Shown here piece by piece: positions 1 to 11,526 of a stretch of DNA of 64,000 nt. The position numbers and the translations under genes are program-made. The notes under the pieces are model-generated. The model was not told the origin of the DNA. It worked only from the letters and a program-made list of their open reading frames with translations, and did not search any database. Numbering within the stretch: position 1 is the first letter of the stretch; each line of letters begins with the position of its first letter. Source of the stretch: Isoetes taiwanensis (Eukaryota; Streptophyta; Lycopodiopsida; Isoetales; Isoetaceae); contig JAJEKV010000180.1 of assembly GCA_021234155.1 (NCBI GenBank), positions 188,001 to 252,000 of the forward strand, written 5' to 3'.

Positions 1-93
1 TTCCGGGCGCGGCTTCAAAGTGTTCTTCTTAGTTGGCCTACCTCCTTCTACGCACGCGACCCTGTGCTCCTCGTAATACTTCGAGTACTCGGG

Positions 94-350
94 GCATATT
101 CACACGGGGGGTGACTCCGGGCAACGAGAGCTGTTGGATAGGCATATTCACCCCTTATTCCTTAATCTACACCGTACACAAAGTTCCTCGTTTGTGGGGT
201 ATGGATGTATAGAATTTGTTATACTGTATAACAAGATTTGCAAAATACTATAAGATTTCAGGCAATATACTACATGGTGTTGATTTTGTACGTGCAAAAC
301 ATCATTACAGGGGCTCTCGCTGCCCTACGTCACCCCCCGTGTGAATATGC
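94..350. repeat. Fold-back (MITE-like) element with ~38-bp inverted ends
   Basis: The left arm at 94-131 reads GCATATTCACACGGGGGG and continues. It is matched by the reverse complement of 310-350 with only a few mismatches. About 180 bp of AT-rich DNA lies between the arms. There is no ORF. No target-site duplication was identified, so the superfamily is unknown. The arms are seen directly; the mobile-element reading is inferred. Confidence 0.6.
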
Positions 351-464
351 ACCCAAACAAAAGGGGGTTTAAGGGGGAATTTAATTAACAACATGTCTAA
401 TGTAATGGTTTGTGTTAATTAATGTTCATAGTAGTTATGTTGGTTGTTATATTACAAAAAATTT

Positions 465-498
465 TTGGCCCTTCGGGCCAACAAAAAAAAAAAAAAAA
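465..498 (+). other. GC-rich hairpin followed by A-tract (possible retroposon tail)
   Basis: A perfect 7-bp stem, TTGGCCC-TTC-GGGCCAA, at 465-481 is followed by a C and 16 A residues at 483-498. A stable hairpin next to an A-tract fits the 3' end of a short retroposon. A run of T on the 5' side makes it equally compatible with simple AT-rich decay. No flanking duplication was identified. Confidence 0.3.
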
Positions 499-699
499 TA
501 TAAAAATCAAAATAAAATAAAAGTACAAAATGATTGATGTGTTATTGCAAATCATATATTTTAAATTGCATAATTTATAGGCTCCAAAATGATAACATTG
601 TAACAATGCGCTCAAATTGTGTTGAAATCATTCTAAAATAGCATTGTTGCAACAACGCGCTCAATTTGTCTCGACTGAATACCTAAACCTACATTTCTT

Positions 700-1660
700 T
701 CAGTATACTCAAATTCAAACTAGCTTTCAAACAAGCTGTGCAACTCCATGAGGACCATGTAGACGTCAAGTAGTCTGGGCATGTATATCTAGATTCTCGA
801 CTTAAACCATTGCTCACAAGGGGGGAGTTCTGAGCAGTTAGATGAAATACTGTAGTTAGAATGATGAAGGAAAGAGCAATACCAATTAAGTTTGAGAGGG
901 CAAGCTTTCGCCTGCCACATCTGTCGATAAGAACTATGCTAACAATAGTTCCAAGAGCGTTCATACCTGCCACTATTAAGGATAACAATAATGCTGTTCT
1001 ATGTGATGCAAATCCAGCTTGCTCTACTATGGATGGACTATAGTACATAACTGTATTGATTCCGACGAATTGCTGGAAAATCTGCAATAACAAGAGAAAG
1101 CCCCTTAATAGTAGCCAAAAACTAGTCTAGCATATGACAAACCAAATGGCTTCGTAAACATTAACATAAAAGACCCGAAGATGTTGTAATTCACAATGCT
1201 AAGGGCATGGAATCTATTGTAAAACATTACATTTCTATAAAGCCATGTAAAAAGAGCATCAAAAGTCCCTGCAAGATAGAAGGTAAACCTGCAGCACCAA
1301 GCATCCATCTCCAAGTACCTGGAGCGTGGGAAAAAATAACAACGCTACGATGGACCTTAGAAAACATAGATGCAAAGCATAAGCACCTTTGTAAATGCAA
1401 GGTTAATCAGATATGATACAAATTGGCCTCCAGTGATCATCAGCACATTCAAGCTAACAAGAGCTCCTCTCTTTCTGGCAGGTGATGCTTCTGCCTACAA
1501 ATACTCTGCCAACAACTACTCTGCCTATGATCAACATCCATGGCTTAGGTGCGGCTGCCATCGAAAGCCGATCATAGAACGGAATCAATTGATCAACATA
1601 CCAACCTAGCATACTTATGAATGAAAGCACTCCAGAAACTGTCCCAAAATTGCTCTCCAC
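700..1660 (-). pseudogene. Inositol transporter (INT/MFS sugar-porter family) pseudogene
   Basis: Read on the minus strand, this shows pieces of a plasma-membrane or vacuolar H+/myo-inositol symporter in the correct order. 1567-1387 gives MAAAPKPWMLIIGRV, then [13 protein letters not shown] and [16 protein letters not shown], the conserved sugar-porter block. 1326-1225 gives APGTWRWMLGAAGLP and WLYRN. 1083-720 gives [35 protein letters not shown] and [10 protein letters not shown] Cys-rich stretch with CPDY and SCTACLKAS follows, matching the extracellular loop typical of plant INT proteins. The first block is decayed upstream. The PESPRW region lost bases and shifts frame, and the first intron boundary no longer keeps phase. 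The family assignment is confident. Loss of function is inferred from the frame breaks and the missing C-terminal half. A split real gene with exons outside the window is less likely. Confidence 0.75.
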
Positions 1661-3239
1661 TACCCAGCACGAACAAGGGTTAAATATGCAAGCTCTCCTG
1701 GCTCATACATTCCTCATACACGAAAGCCATGCTCTCCAAATATCTGCTAACTTCATTTCAATTCCATGGATTTGAAGGACTGCCAATCATAGAAACCTTT
1801 CTCTGAATTCTCCATTAAATCCAGAATCAACAACTAAATCTGAATTGCCTTAGCCACACTTAGAATCATAATGGCAGATTCTTTCCATGCTGTTGCAAAG
1901 TAAATGTTGCCAGCTCTTGCCATGACAAATGGTATAATCTATGCTAGATATTCTATTGTAATGCAAATCATTTTCTCCACCGTAATTCTGTGCCAGGACG
2001 GCGAGATGAGGGCTCTGTTCTTCTGCCTTTTAGTCGCCTCATCTGGTCTACGGCCCTTGCAGACAGACAATGTGACTGTGATAAGGAAATCGTTAAATTG
2101 CAGCCCTGCTTTGGACTACGTTGGTGGAAATCGAGAAACCTAATACTACATCTTTGCACAAATTTGACTTATCTTTCACGAAAACAAGGTTTGCCTTTGC
2201 CTTTGCATGTTGATCGCTTCTAGTGGGTGGAGGTCTGGCTGCGCTATGCACGGAATTAATATTACTTATGCTACTCTGTTGCCCGGTCCGTCTTAGCATC
2301 TACCCAAATGTCAGTCGTTGCACCTCTATCCCAGCAAGTAGGATCAATTGTATAAAACTCAGCAAATATGGTGTAAATTGCCGCTCCCAACCCTGAGATG
2401 CGAAAAACACAGGCAAAAAGAAGTGCCTGCCGTGAACCAAACTGGGCCTTGCAGGAGGAATATGATAACCTGACAGAGAAGAAACACTGAAGCCGAGGCT
2501 GGTCTGTGCTCCTTCATAGAAATCTGCGGGACAAAACCCTATCTTCTTAAATGAGGTTGCCCAAAGCGAAATAGGCTCTTCAAATGCTCAAAACCATCTC
2601 TGATACTTGCTGCCAGTCCACACCTCTCTCGGGGAAATCTCAGAACATAAACTCTAATGAGAATAGGTTGCACGAAAAAGCCCAAGTCCGAACGTCGACC
2701 AGAAACCACAAAAAAAAAAACATGCAGGAACCGTCTCTGGTAATCTCTGGTTGCAGCCGATTTGTGGTAGCCCAAACTATAGAGCAGTCTGTGCAGCCGA
2801 TTCTTGTGGCAGCCACAAGCTCCTTGGGCACTACAAGCTCAACAAGCTTCCCACCATCAGGCTCTATTAGACCTGCTTGAATCCGACCCACTAAACCACG
2901 CCCCCTGTTATGAGACCACATATTTTTATGAAGAAGCTTCTCTTCTGCAACGACGATCTCTTTAAATGGTAGCTCAGCCTGTAATCTTATCTTGCTAATC
3001 GCTGTTGTTGCAGATTTGCAAGCACTGTTTGGTGCCCTAAAATGCTATCCACGAGGCTTGCATGTTCAGCCCCTAAAATAAAAAGAGGGCTTTTTGTTGG
3101 ACCATTGAAAAAAAAAGGCTAAATCAACGACTAAGAAATGGTGCACTCTAGATGTACGCATTAGTACATCCATTCGAATACGCCATGAAATCTTAGGAAA
3201 ACCTTTGTGAAAAGCGTACAAAAACACAAAGAAAACCCC
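1661..3239. other. Intergenic, no recognised gene
   Basis: Scattered ORFs under 100 codons in several frames, none with a recognisable domain. There is a short A-tract near 2710. I see no repeat, RNA gene or transposon end here. Confidence 0.5.
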
Positions 3240-3245
3240 CTGTTA

Positions 3246-4088
3246 TTATGCTACATATTCGTACATTTTCATGTACTGATTGTACTCTTTTAGTTTCTTC
3301 CTGTACTCAAGCTCGTGCTTGAGTACATACGACTCCCGCGCAGGCCTCAGCTTCTTCTTATCTGCTGCCGGGTGTTTGGGTGAAGGCCATCTGGGGTATG
3401 GTGGGTACCTCTGCTGTCGGCTCCTCCTCTTCATTACCTGCATTCAAGGGTCCCGAGCCTTCAGCTGGAATGGGACGCCTTATCTCCTCATCTGACTCAG
3501 TGTCAGAGGAGAAGGGCGGCTTGTCGGGCTCCTGCTCTCGTATGACGACTCCTTTTGCCGGCGTCGTCTTCAACTTGCGCCGGGTCTCTTTCAGTAGTTC
3601 CGGGTCCTTCCCCTTGTCCGCCTTCTTCTTCAGGCGCTCCTCCTTGCGCTTTCTGCGCTCCTCCTTCTTCCTTCTCTCCTCCTTTTGTCTCTTGCGCTCT
3701 TCTTTCTCCCTCCTGCGCTCCTCCTTGGTCTTCTTGACCTGTGATTCCTCGTCCTTCCTTTTTCTCTTCTGCTCCTTCTTTTCCAGCCTCTTTAACTCCC
3801 TCTTCAGCTCCCTCTTCAGTTCTTCTACAGCTCCTTCTTCCTCCCGGCTTGGCTCTCTCGGGCCGCCCGGGCCCTCCTGTTGCTTTGGCTGCTCCTCCTC
3901 AGTGACTGTGCTAGCTCTTCCTCCTGACGCTCCTAGGCCTCCTCTTGGGCATCTGGGTTGGCCTCCGCACCCTGTTCCCACCTGGCTCGCTCCTGAGCCT
4001 GTCTGGCCTTCTGTTGGGCGGCTAGCTCCTGGGCGCTGACGTGACCTTCAGGCACTACGATTCGGGCGGACTGTTTGGTTCGGGCCAT
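3246..4088 (-). pseudogene. Charged coiled-coil ORF of the LTR retrotransposon, H3-tail-like N-terminus, frameshifted
   Basis: The first ATG after the leader is at 4088-4086 (minus strand). It opens MARTKQSARIVVPEGH, an 8-9 residue start very close to the histone H3 tail (ARTKQTAR). That frame runs 51 codons, rich in A, Q, R and E, and stops at 3935-3933. The following sequence stays open in another frame (3981-3358). It has a proline/glutamate stretch, then a strongly charged helix of KREL, KKEQKRKRK and RRREKEERKRQKEER repeats predicted to form a coiled coil, then an acidic segment (SDTESDEE). A third frame (3443-3246) carries a basic/aromatic tail ending MKMYEYVA. I infer one ancestral protein of about 280 residues broken by two frameshifts. 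It sits in the gag position but shows no gag domain or zinc knuckle. Its function is unknown. Confidence 0.55.
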
Positions 4089-4307
4089 GTTTTGAATCGA
4101 GGAAATCAGCTTCCTGGCGCCTAGAAATCATCTTCTGGGACGAGGAGCTGTTTGCTGGAGGAGGTAAGTGTAAATGAGGAACCCTAATTGTCTACTTATA
4201 GGTAGGGGGATTTTAGGGTTTGGACCTGCAATTCCATATTATGCCATTCTAGAAGATATTAGTATAGTTATGATGAATACACTAGGTTTATGTAGCCAAA
4301 ACATCCA

Positions 4308-4572
4308 CTACTCACACAGTACGCGAGAGGCCAATAAGAGAATGGCGGATTTGGTCTGGGCGCACTCTGTGAGGGGTCACCTCTTTTTGGGTCCAATTTT
4401 CAATTTATAAAGAGTTCCTTAGTGTTCTAACATGCACTATTAGATTAGCTTAATTATGCATCTATCTAGGTCAACATGGGTCCACCACTCACACGGTGCG
4501 CGGGGAGCAAATCCGAGAATGGCGGATTTGGTCTGGGCGCACTCTGTTAGGGGTCACCTCTTTTTGGCCAAA
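4308..4572. repeat. Two direct copies of a ~90-bp leader segment
   Basis: Copies at about 4308-4398 and 4490-4572 share CACTCACAC, GAGAATGGCGGATTTGG and TCTGGGCGCACTCTGT, followed by GGGGTCACCTCTTTTTGG. They lie in the retrotransposon's leader between the primer site and the ORF, the region that holds packaging and dimerisation signals in retroelements. The repeat is seen; any RNA role is inferred. Confidence 0.7.
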
Positions 4573-4756
4573 TTTGGTTGGGTTTTTGCTAAAACTTACT
4601 ACTAACTTAGCATTAACCTATTGCTGCACTAGAGATTGGGAAAAATTTTCTCCAATTTTCGAGGTTCATGCCTGGGTGGTTATTCCCAAGACTGGAAGTC
4701 TACTGTTAGTCCTAACAGGAAATGGTCAGTGCTCGATCTTGGTCTACCAAGATCAT

Positions 4757-4768
4757 GCTCTGATACCA
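4757..4768 (-). promoter_or_regulatory. Primer-binding site (initiator tRNA-Met type)
   Basis: The minus strand reads TGGTATCAGAGC, the standard plant retrotransposon primer site complementary to the 3' end of initiator tRNA-Met. It is one base inside the LTR boundary. Confidence 0.85.
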
Positions 4769-4769
4769 C

Positions 4770-6375
4770 TGTGACGTCCCCTACTTCCTCTACAATGCAC
4801 ACATCGTATCAGAAGGCGGAGCATTCCCCCTGACAGCCAAACTGGCAGGGGCCATCCACCTGACACCACTCCAGGTGGAATGAGCCAGCAAGGGAAGAGT
4901 GGATGTGTCATTCACTCGTCTCCCTATGGGTCGACCTAGCTGCGGAAGCGTGAATAAACATGAGCACATAATAACAATATATTAATACAATCACCTCGAA
5001 GGGTGAACACATCATAACCATCACGTATACAACAACATCAACATGAACAATAACAACAAGGGAAATCCTATCCAGGCTCAGACTCAAGGGAGCTCCACTA
5101 ACGGCTTGGACCTCCAGAAGTCATTGCAGACAGAATTCATGGCAAATGGATTTGGCTGGCATAAGAACATGGCTGAGGGTAGTCCACTCCATCCGCCCCT
5201 CCCGTGCACACTTTGCAGAGTAGGCTAAAAAGTATGGGGACCTGACCGTAGCCTGCCCGGTGCATAGCCAAAGGGGCTACTGCTGGGTTGCATCTCCCCA
5301 GTCCCGATGAGGCAGGAGGAGAGTCACCTCCCCTCCATAGGCATCTATGCCCATCACAGGCGGCTAGAGGGCCACTGCCCATATTCGACTTGAACCTCAT
5401 GGAAGGTGACGCATCACCCCAGAGGTGTCGAGCTCATGCCTTGCCCACACACAGTGACAAGCCATTAAGCCTAGCCCACATAGACCCCCGGTAGGCTTTA
5501 CACACCAGAGGGGTCAAACCGTGATGGGACAAGTTCCTCCTTGTCAACCGGTCTAGTCCCGCCACCCACAACCAGACGGGCCCCTGTGCGCGGGCCGCAT
5601 GTAATTGGGAACTAGTAGGCTATCTAGGATCATCTGCTACACAGGCTTTAGGCCTCTACCTCCCTTCCCAATACATGGAGGTCACAGAGTGAAATACCAA
5701 CATCATCACAGAACTGAAATGAAGAATAACATCTAATCTATCTACCTAAACATCTAGAGTTAGGTTCCTTTGTTAGGGCTTATGATCTCGGGATCTATAA
5801 GGCCTCTAAAGCTGAACTAACATGCTAAGTCAGCTCATTGTCAAGCTAAAAGGCGGCTTTGCACAATAGAATGACTAATTACCTAGCACTTGACCTGCTC
5901 CAGATCCTCGGAATGCGTCCATGCTTCTAATCCTGCTGAAGACTGCTGCTAATCGAATATCTGTTGTGCAAAGGCGGCTTTTCAGAGCCTGGCAATGCGA
6001 ATTTGGGTCTTAGCAATGCGAATGGCTCAAGAGAATCCTAAATACGAGAGAAGGAAAGGAGCTCAAGGAAAACCCTAAATGCAAAGAGAAGAAAGGTTTA
6101 GGGTTTAAAGGGAGAGCCCTTATATAGAAACCCTTAGGGTTAGGTTAGACATTGGCCAAATGGGGTTTAGCCATTTGGCAATGGGGTCCATGGGGTTTAT
6201 AATTGTGTATGTTTATTTAACATGCACAACATTCGAGGTTGCCCCCCTAGGTGCAACTCTTGCCCCCTAGGTGCAACCCTTTACGGCTCTCAAGTATATG
6301 TCATTCGTGACATGTACGTGTGACGTGGCAGTATAATATACATATTCGGATCGTATATTATGTTGGAACGTCACA
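4770..6375 (-). repeat. 1.6-kb LTR (5' LTR of minus-strand element)
   Basis: The terminal sequences are TGTGACGTCCC at 4770 and GGAACGTCACA ending at 6375, so the LTR has TG...CA ends inside an imperfect inverted repeat of about 11 bp. The interior is gene-free. The second LTR and the target duplication are not in view, so the right edge rests on the terminal motif alone. Confidence 0.7.
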
Positions 6376-8280
6376 AGAAACCACCACATGGAGAATTATT
6401 TGTTATTACCAATAAGGAAACGCATTGGTCTTATTCTTTTAATAAGACATGCATACTTGTTTTTTGCATGTTGGCCAAGTGTCATCAATTGTATGCACTT
6501 GAACTATAGCATTGTCCTCTACTTATTTAACAATGCATGCTTTTCTAAGTGGTGGATAATAGGTGCAGTTATCAACCATGCTCCACACATGTAACACATC
6601 TACGTATCTGGTGTACGAAAAATAGAAAGCACTTTTCCATTTTGCATCACTATTTTCTGGCTGATAACAGGAAATGGATCAGTTTAGAATAGTAACCCTA
6701 ATATCTAGGGTTTGTAACAAGTTTTGCATTCCTTTTGGAAACTTCTAGAGCATTGCAAACATCCAATCTTGGTTACATATTCATATCTAGCTTTTGGTAA
6801 TGTATATGCTTCGGCAGTCATGGCATGCTTCAGCACATTTAGCTTTGCTACAAATCATAAATCCGGCCATAGAAGTTGGGAAATGCTCTTTTGCACTATA
6901 GATTTGCAATCTCACAGTGATGACAAGCATGTTGGAGATTTTATAGCATCAAGAACTATTTCGGAATATTTTTAGTACTTGCTGAACAGGGCATTGGAAA
7001 AGCTGCAAATAGTTCTATTGGAGCGCAGTTGGCTAATTAATTTCTACACGACAATGAATATTCGAGCATCAGGAAAAAGGTAACTCATTCTTGGAAATCC
7101 TTGATTATGCATGTCCTTTGCAGTTAATCTATGACCAGGTTATATCTATATCACACTTGTGGATGTCGAGATTTTAAGCTTGTCCTCTAAGATGTGACAC
7201 ACCATCTCATCTGATTTCGAGAGACTATAATTGAAGGTCTGATATATATTTCATTACTCATATTCAAAGGTTGGATTGCATATCTACATATTTTTCGAAT
7301 CAAGTCTATAATATAGTACATCAGATGGGCGTAAGTTAAATAAGGTGATCAGACTAGTTACTGATTCTTTAAGTTGAACTTGGTAATTGTTTCATGTTGA
7401 TTTGCCTCTTTTTTTAAAGGTTGGATGCCTATGCTGTGCATAGACACACTGCAGTTATTCATCTATTTACATAGAAGCTGCATCTTATTTCTGAACCACT
7501 TTATCAATAGACTGCAGCAATTGCCATTCCATGTGCATGGTCTGGTAAAATTGGATATGCATGAACTGTTAAAATTAGAAATGCTTTTAACTACTATTTG
7601 TGAACAAGAACACGGTGAAGGGTGATAAACCGTGGTGTTCCATTGCTTACATGTGGGCCCTCTCATTGTTATCCTCTTTAGGCTAACCAATGTCTGTTTG
7701 GCTGCAGGTAACCGGAACTCCACCTCTGATGGTTTTGTTTTTTATAAAATGATACAAAAGTTAATGTCCTCAGTTTATCATGATGAGGAACGTTTTAAAA
7801 TATCCAGATAAGTTTTATGTTAAGTTTTTAACTTGCACCCTTCATTTTATCTTAAGGAAAATGTGAATCTCATGAGTCTTTCTATCTATTGTTCTAAGAC
7901 TTGTGTTGGCTGCAACTAAAAGGATCAAATATTTTTACGCTTGCATTGGACATGGAGAAACAATAAATTGTGATTTATCTACTTGGAAAAGTCTTCTAAA
8001 ACTAGTTTGACCATTTTAAATTAGTCTAAGAGTCAATTGGCTACATTTGAGTGCTCGAGAGTCTTAGTTACATAATAAAATTGCTATATTGTAATGTGTA
8101 CGGAAGGGTTGCTTAATAACTTCTAGTACACCCCTATTACTAGCTAATGGAATAAACATGACAAACATCTCAGTCTTATATTTTTGACGATCCTTAGAAA
8201 TTATCTTATCATGTTGAGTTCTAATAGCACAAGCATATGTTTACCTTTATGGTTGCTTATAAGAATAGGAAAAGTATATT
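6376..8280. other. Intergenic AT-rich DNA
   Basis: No ORF here resembles a known protein, and no splice-consistent exon series is apparent. Short frames at 6724-6975 and 7425-7625 have no recognisable motif. Confidence 0.5.
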
Positions 8281-8746
8281 GTTTTTTTTTTTTTTTGAAG
8301 AATTGAGACACTTATATTAAAAGAATGGCAATGATACAAGATGAGTAGTGAGGAAAAATAATGCCCCGAAGGGACAAAGACACCTCAGCACTCCATACCA
8401 AAAAACTAGTGCGTAAACTTCTAATCACCTCTAGTAATCACTGTACAAACTCCCCATTTGCATTTACAATGTGCAAAATATCTCGCCAGATGCAAAACTT
8501 TGTCTCCTCTGGGCCAGTAAACACAAGAAAACTCTGGAATAGCTTATGTCTGAGTCGTGGAACTAGAAAGGCTTAAGGTTGCTGAATCCCTTGAAAAATC
8601 CATAAACGACGCCGTTTCCAAATCAACCAAACCAACCATGCCTTACACAGATGGAAAGCCTGCTTCTTAGGAGAGGACCATGAAGCTGGAAACACATGAA
8701 GACGTATCTTCTGGCTACACATCCTGATCCGAAACAATGCTCTGAC

Positions 8747-11340
8747 TCAATCCCATGCAGCTTGCAAATGTGGGCACAAGACTAGACAATGTTCAATGGA
8801 CTCTCGATGAGAGCCACAACAAGGGCAAAGAAAACTCACAGCTGGCTTAAATCTATGCACAAAAACATTTACTCTAATGCAGTGGTGCACCACTTGCCAC
8901 AAGAGAACCCTAACCTTTGGTGGGGGGAGAGAGTTCCAAGTCCATGTCCAGACGGAGCGCCAAGCCCACATGTCAGAAGGAGGTAAAGTATCATGAATAA
9001 CCAACGTCCGGTAACAAGAACGAACAAAACATGACTCATCGACCCCCGAATGAACCTTCCAAATCTGAAAGACCACCCTTCCTTGGAGGAGAACAGTACA
9101 GCCTTGAGAAAAGGTGACGCGTGTGGGAACGACCTCAAACCGTAAAGCAAGGTCCAAGGCAACTTCACAGGGACAGATGGCTTGTGAAAAGCCACACAAT
9201 TCTCGAGGGACTGTAAAAGCAATGCTGCACCTGGAGAGAACACCTTTTCATGGAGAATACTCCGAACAAACTTGGAGACTAACACCTTAGAATGCAAAGC
9301 CAAATCTAGGATTGCCAAATCCCCATCCTCTCGAGGGCGGGGGCACTTCCACCAGGCTACTTCAACCACTGCTCCTTCTGCATCCCCTTCCCACTGATTT
9401 AGCTACAGTAATCCTGCATGCCATCGATAACTTACTACCCTTCCACCAATTCAGATGCTTCTATAGTCCCTGCAAAATCTCATCCCAGACACCGCCCATA
9501 GAGATATCACCCCCAAAAGGAATGCCCAGAAGTTTGGTATATGCATTCACTGGGAGTACCTTCCAAGGGAAGAGAAACAAACAAGGTGGCCAACAGAGCC
9601 GAACACTTTTCCCAATTAAGAAGACAACCAGAAACCAAGGAAAATGTATCCAGCAAACCCTTAACATTACGCAAATTGCTTTCTTCTGCTGCCACAAAGA
9701 GGAAAGTGTCATGTAAACTGATTACAAATCTGCTGACTGCCGTTCTGTATCCGAAGGCCATCTACCACTCCCTCATCTACTACAGTCAAGAGCAATTGTG
9801 ATAATGCCTCTGCCACCATGGTAAACAAAAATGGGGCCAGATGGCAGCCCTGAAGAACTCCTCTTCCCACCGAAAAGAACGGGGAGGGCTCCCCCTGGCA
9901 CACAACTGTAGCTCGTGCTGACGTGTGAAGCTTCATAACTGTTTCTGTAAAAAATGGACCACAACCCAAAGCCGAAAGCACACTAGACAAAAACTCCCAG
10001 CGCACACTGTCATATGCCTTCGCAAAATCGAGCTTAAGATAAACAACTCCCTGACAGGGAATAAATTACTAATCGCATATTTCTTATTAGCCAGAATGAC
10101 TTTAGCTAAACTTGCTCGATATTAATCCCAAAACTTTCTGTGGTTTAGCTAAACTCGACACATTTTTCCTCTCATACTTTCTAGCGTTTAGCTAAACTAA
10201 CCCAAACATCATCCCAAAAATTTCTATGGTGTGGTCAACAGAAAAAATTAAGCCAAATTACTATACCTTTTTTCAATCGTTTCCACTTATTTTAGTCATT
10301 TTCTTTGTGAAAACATTCTAAAATAAGGTTAACTAGCAAAGTTTAGGACTCAAATTAATTCAGAATGCTAGAAACTAAACTATTAATCATATATTTCATA
10401 TAAACTAGAATGATGTTAGCTAAACTAGCCCGAAATTCATTCTAAAAGTTTCCATAGTTTGGCTAAACAATACAAAATTTCAGTCTCTTACTTTCTAGTG
10501 TTTGGCTAAACAGCTCTAGGGTTTGTGCAGTCCCGGAAAAAGTTAAGCTAAAATTATTATTTTTTTTCCCAATTTTTTCCATTTACTTTAGCCAATGTTT
10601 TTTGAAAATGTGCTAAAAAATCGCCAAATAGCTAAGTTTAGCCCTTAAATTATTCCATGCTCCCTGACCTGTTTTCCTAGCCCAATCCAAGTCCTCATAA
10701 GCTGTAGCAACGTTAGTTAAGATGTTTCTTCCTGGGATGAACCCGGACTGAACCTTGTTAATAGAGGATGCTAGAACCAGTTTAAGCTTTTCTGCCAAAG
10801 CTTTTGCAATAATGTTATACACAGAGGAGAGCAAAGAAATAGGCCTCCAATCATTGATCGTGGATGGCTGTTTGATCTTAAGGATCAGGGAAATGCAGGC
10901 GGTGTTAAGAATTCTATCCATTTCATGAGACAAGTTAAGATAGACCTGATACACTGACTCTCCAGCCCATTCCCAATAAGTCTGAAAGAATTCCACAGGC
11001 ACACAATCTAGCCCAGGACACTTATCCTTGGCCATACACATACATGCACCCTCTAAATCTTCCTTGGAGAGTTCCTGTTCTAAACTACCATGCTGATGGT
11101 GCAAGATAGATGGCTTAATAGCTGCCAAAACCAGATCCTGCATTTCTTGCTCGTATGGAAGCGACTGACTAGCAAAGAACATTGAAAAATGGCCGTGCAC
11201 ATACCTCTGGAGATCAGCAGGATCCTCCAATTTATGACCATCTGACAAAGTAACGGATGCCATTGATGCTGCATACTGACGCTACCTTGCTGCCCTAAAG
11301 AAAACCGAAGAGCTCGTATCTCCAAGTCCAGACCACCCAA
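8747..11340 (-). pseudogene. LINE ORF2 remnant (reverse transcriptase, zf-RVT)
   Basis: Recognisable blocks in order: SSVFFRAARQRQ, KDKCPGLDCVPVEFFQ, TINDWRPISLLSSVYNIIAKALAEKL, SGFIPGRNIL and WARKTGQG (11340-10669); after the inserted MITE, KLDFAKAYDSVRWEFL and GRGVLQGCHLAPFLF (10045-9780); then DTFLFVAAEESNL, where the YADD core has been lost (about 9715); finally PPPKVRVLLWQVVHH and a Cys/His cluster CPCCGSHRESIEHC of zf-RVT (about 8950-8790). Several frame changes separate the blocks, so no functional RT can be made. The family assignment is certain. Confidence 0.85.
10056..10659. mobile_element. 604-bp MITE with 9-bp target duplication, internally dimeric
   Basis: The host LINE sequence CTCCCTGAC is duplicated exactly at 10047-10055 and 10660-10668. 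The ends are imperfect inverted repeats (AGGGAATAAATT versus CATGGAATAATTT read inward from the right). The interior is two diverged tandem halves (about 10064-10376 and 10379-10650), each with GCTAAAC motifs in similar order. No coding capacity. A 9-bp duplication is characteristic of Mutator-like elements, so a non-autonomous MULE is the best reading. Confidence 0.8.
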
Positions 11341-11526
11341 GCTTCCTTAACTTTGACCTGCTCTAGAGATATGATCTGCTGAATTTAAAATGTGGAGATA
11401 TTATCGAAACATAGATTTTTTTGTGAACCATCCAATTCAAATTTTAGATGTGGAAATATTGGCGAAAGAGGATACTATATTTGAAGAGAGACGCCGCATT
11501 TATATTCTAGAATATATATCTCGGTA

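Larger units (their letters stand above)
3240..6375 (-). mobile_element. 5' part of a minus-strand LTR retrotransposon
   Basis: Read on the minus strand, the order is LTR (6375-4770), a 1-base spacer, a primer-binding site, an untranslated leader containing a duplicated ~90-bp segment, and a charged-coil ORF ending near 3246. No protease, reverse transcriptase, RNase H or integrase follows. No second LTR is found before 3240, so the element is 3'-truncated here or belongs to a non-autonomous family. Superfamily cannot be set without pol. Confidence 0.75.
8281..11360 (-). mobile_element. 5'-truncated L1-type LINE, dead
   Basis: On the minus strand the element ends in a poly(A) tract seen as T residues at 8282-8295. 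Above it lie a short 3' UTR, a zf-RVT domain (9199-8747), reverse transcriptase (about 10045-9500 and 11263-10660), and ORF2 sequence up to about 11360, where homology stops inside the linker between endonuclease and RT. ORF1 and the endonuclease are absent, as expected for 5' truncation during target-primed reverse transcription. A 604-bp MITE splits the RT domain. Related to, but clearly diverged from, the LINE at 51.8-62.5 kb. Confidence 0.85.

Noticed and set aside
451-500. Helitron 3' end (hairpin near an end)
   Set aside because: No CTRR after the hairpin and no Rep/helicase or 5' TC end found.
3380-4039. 219-codon plus-strand Ser/Leu-rich frame opposite the charged-coil ORF
   Set aside because: Antisense shadow of Lys/Glu-rich codons (CTT, CTC, TTC).
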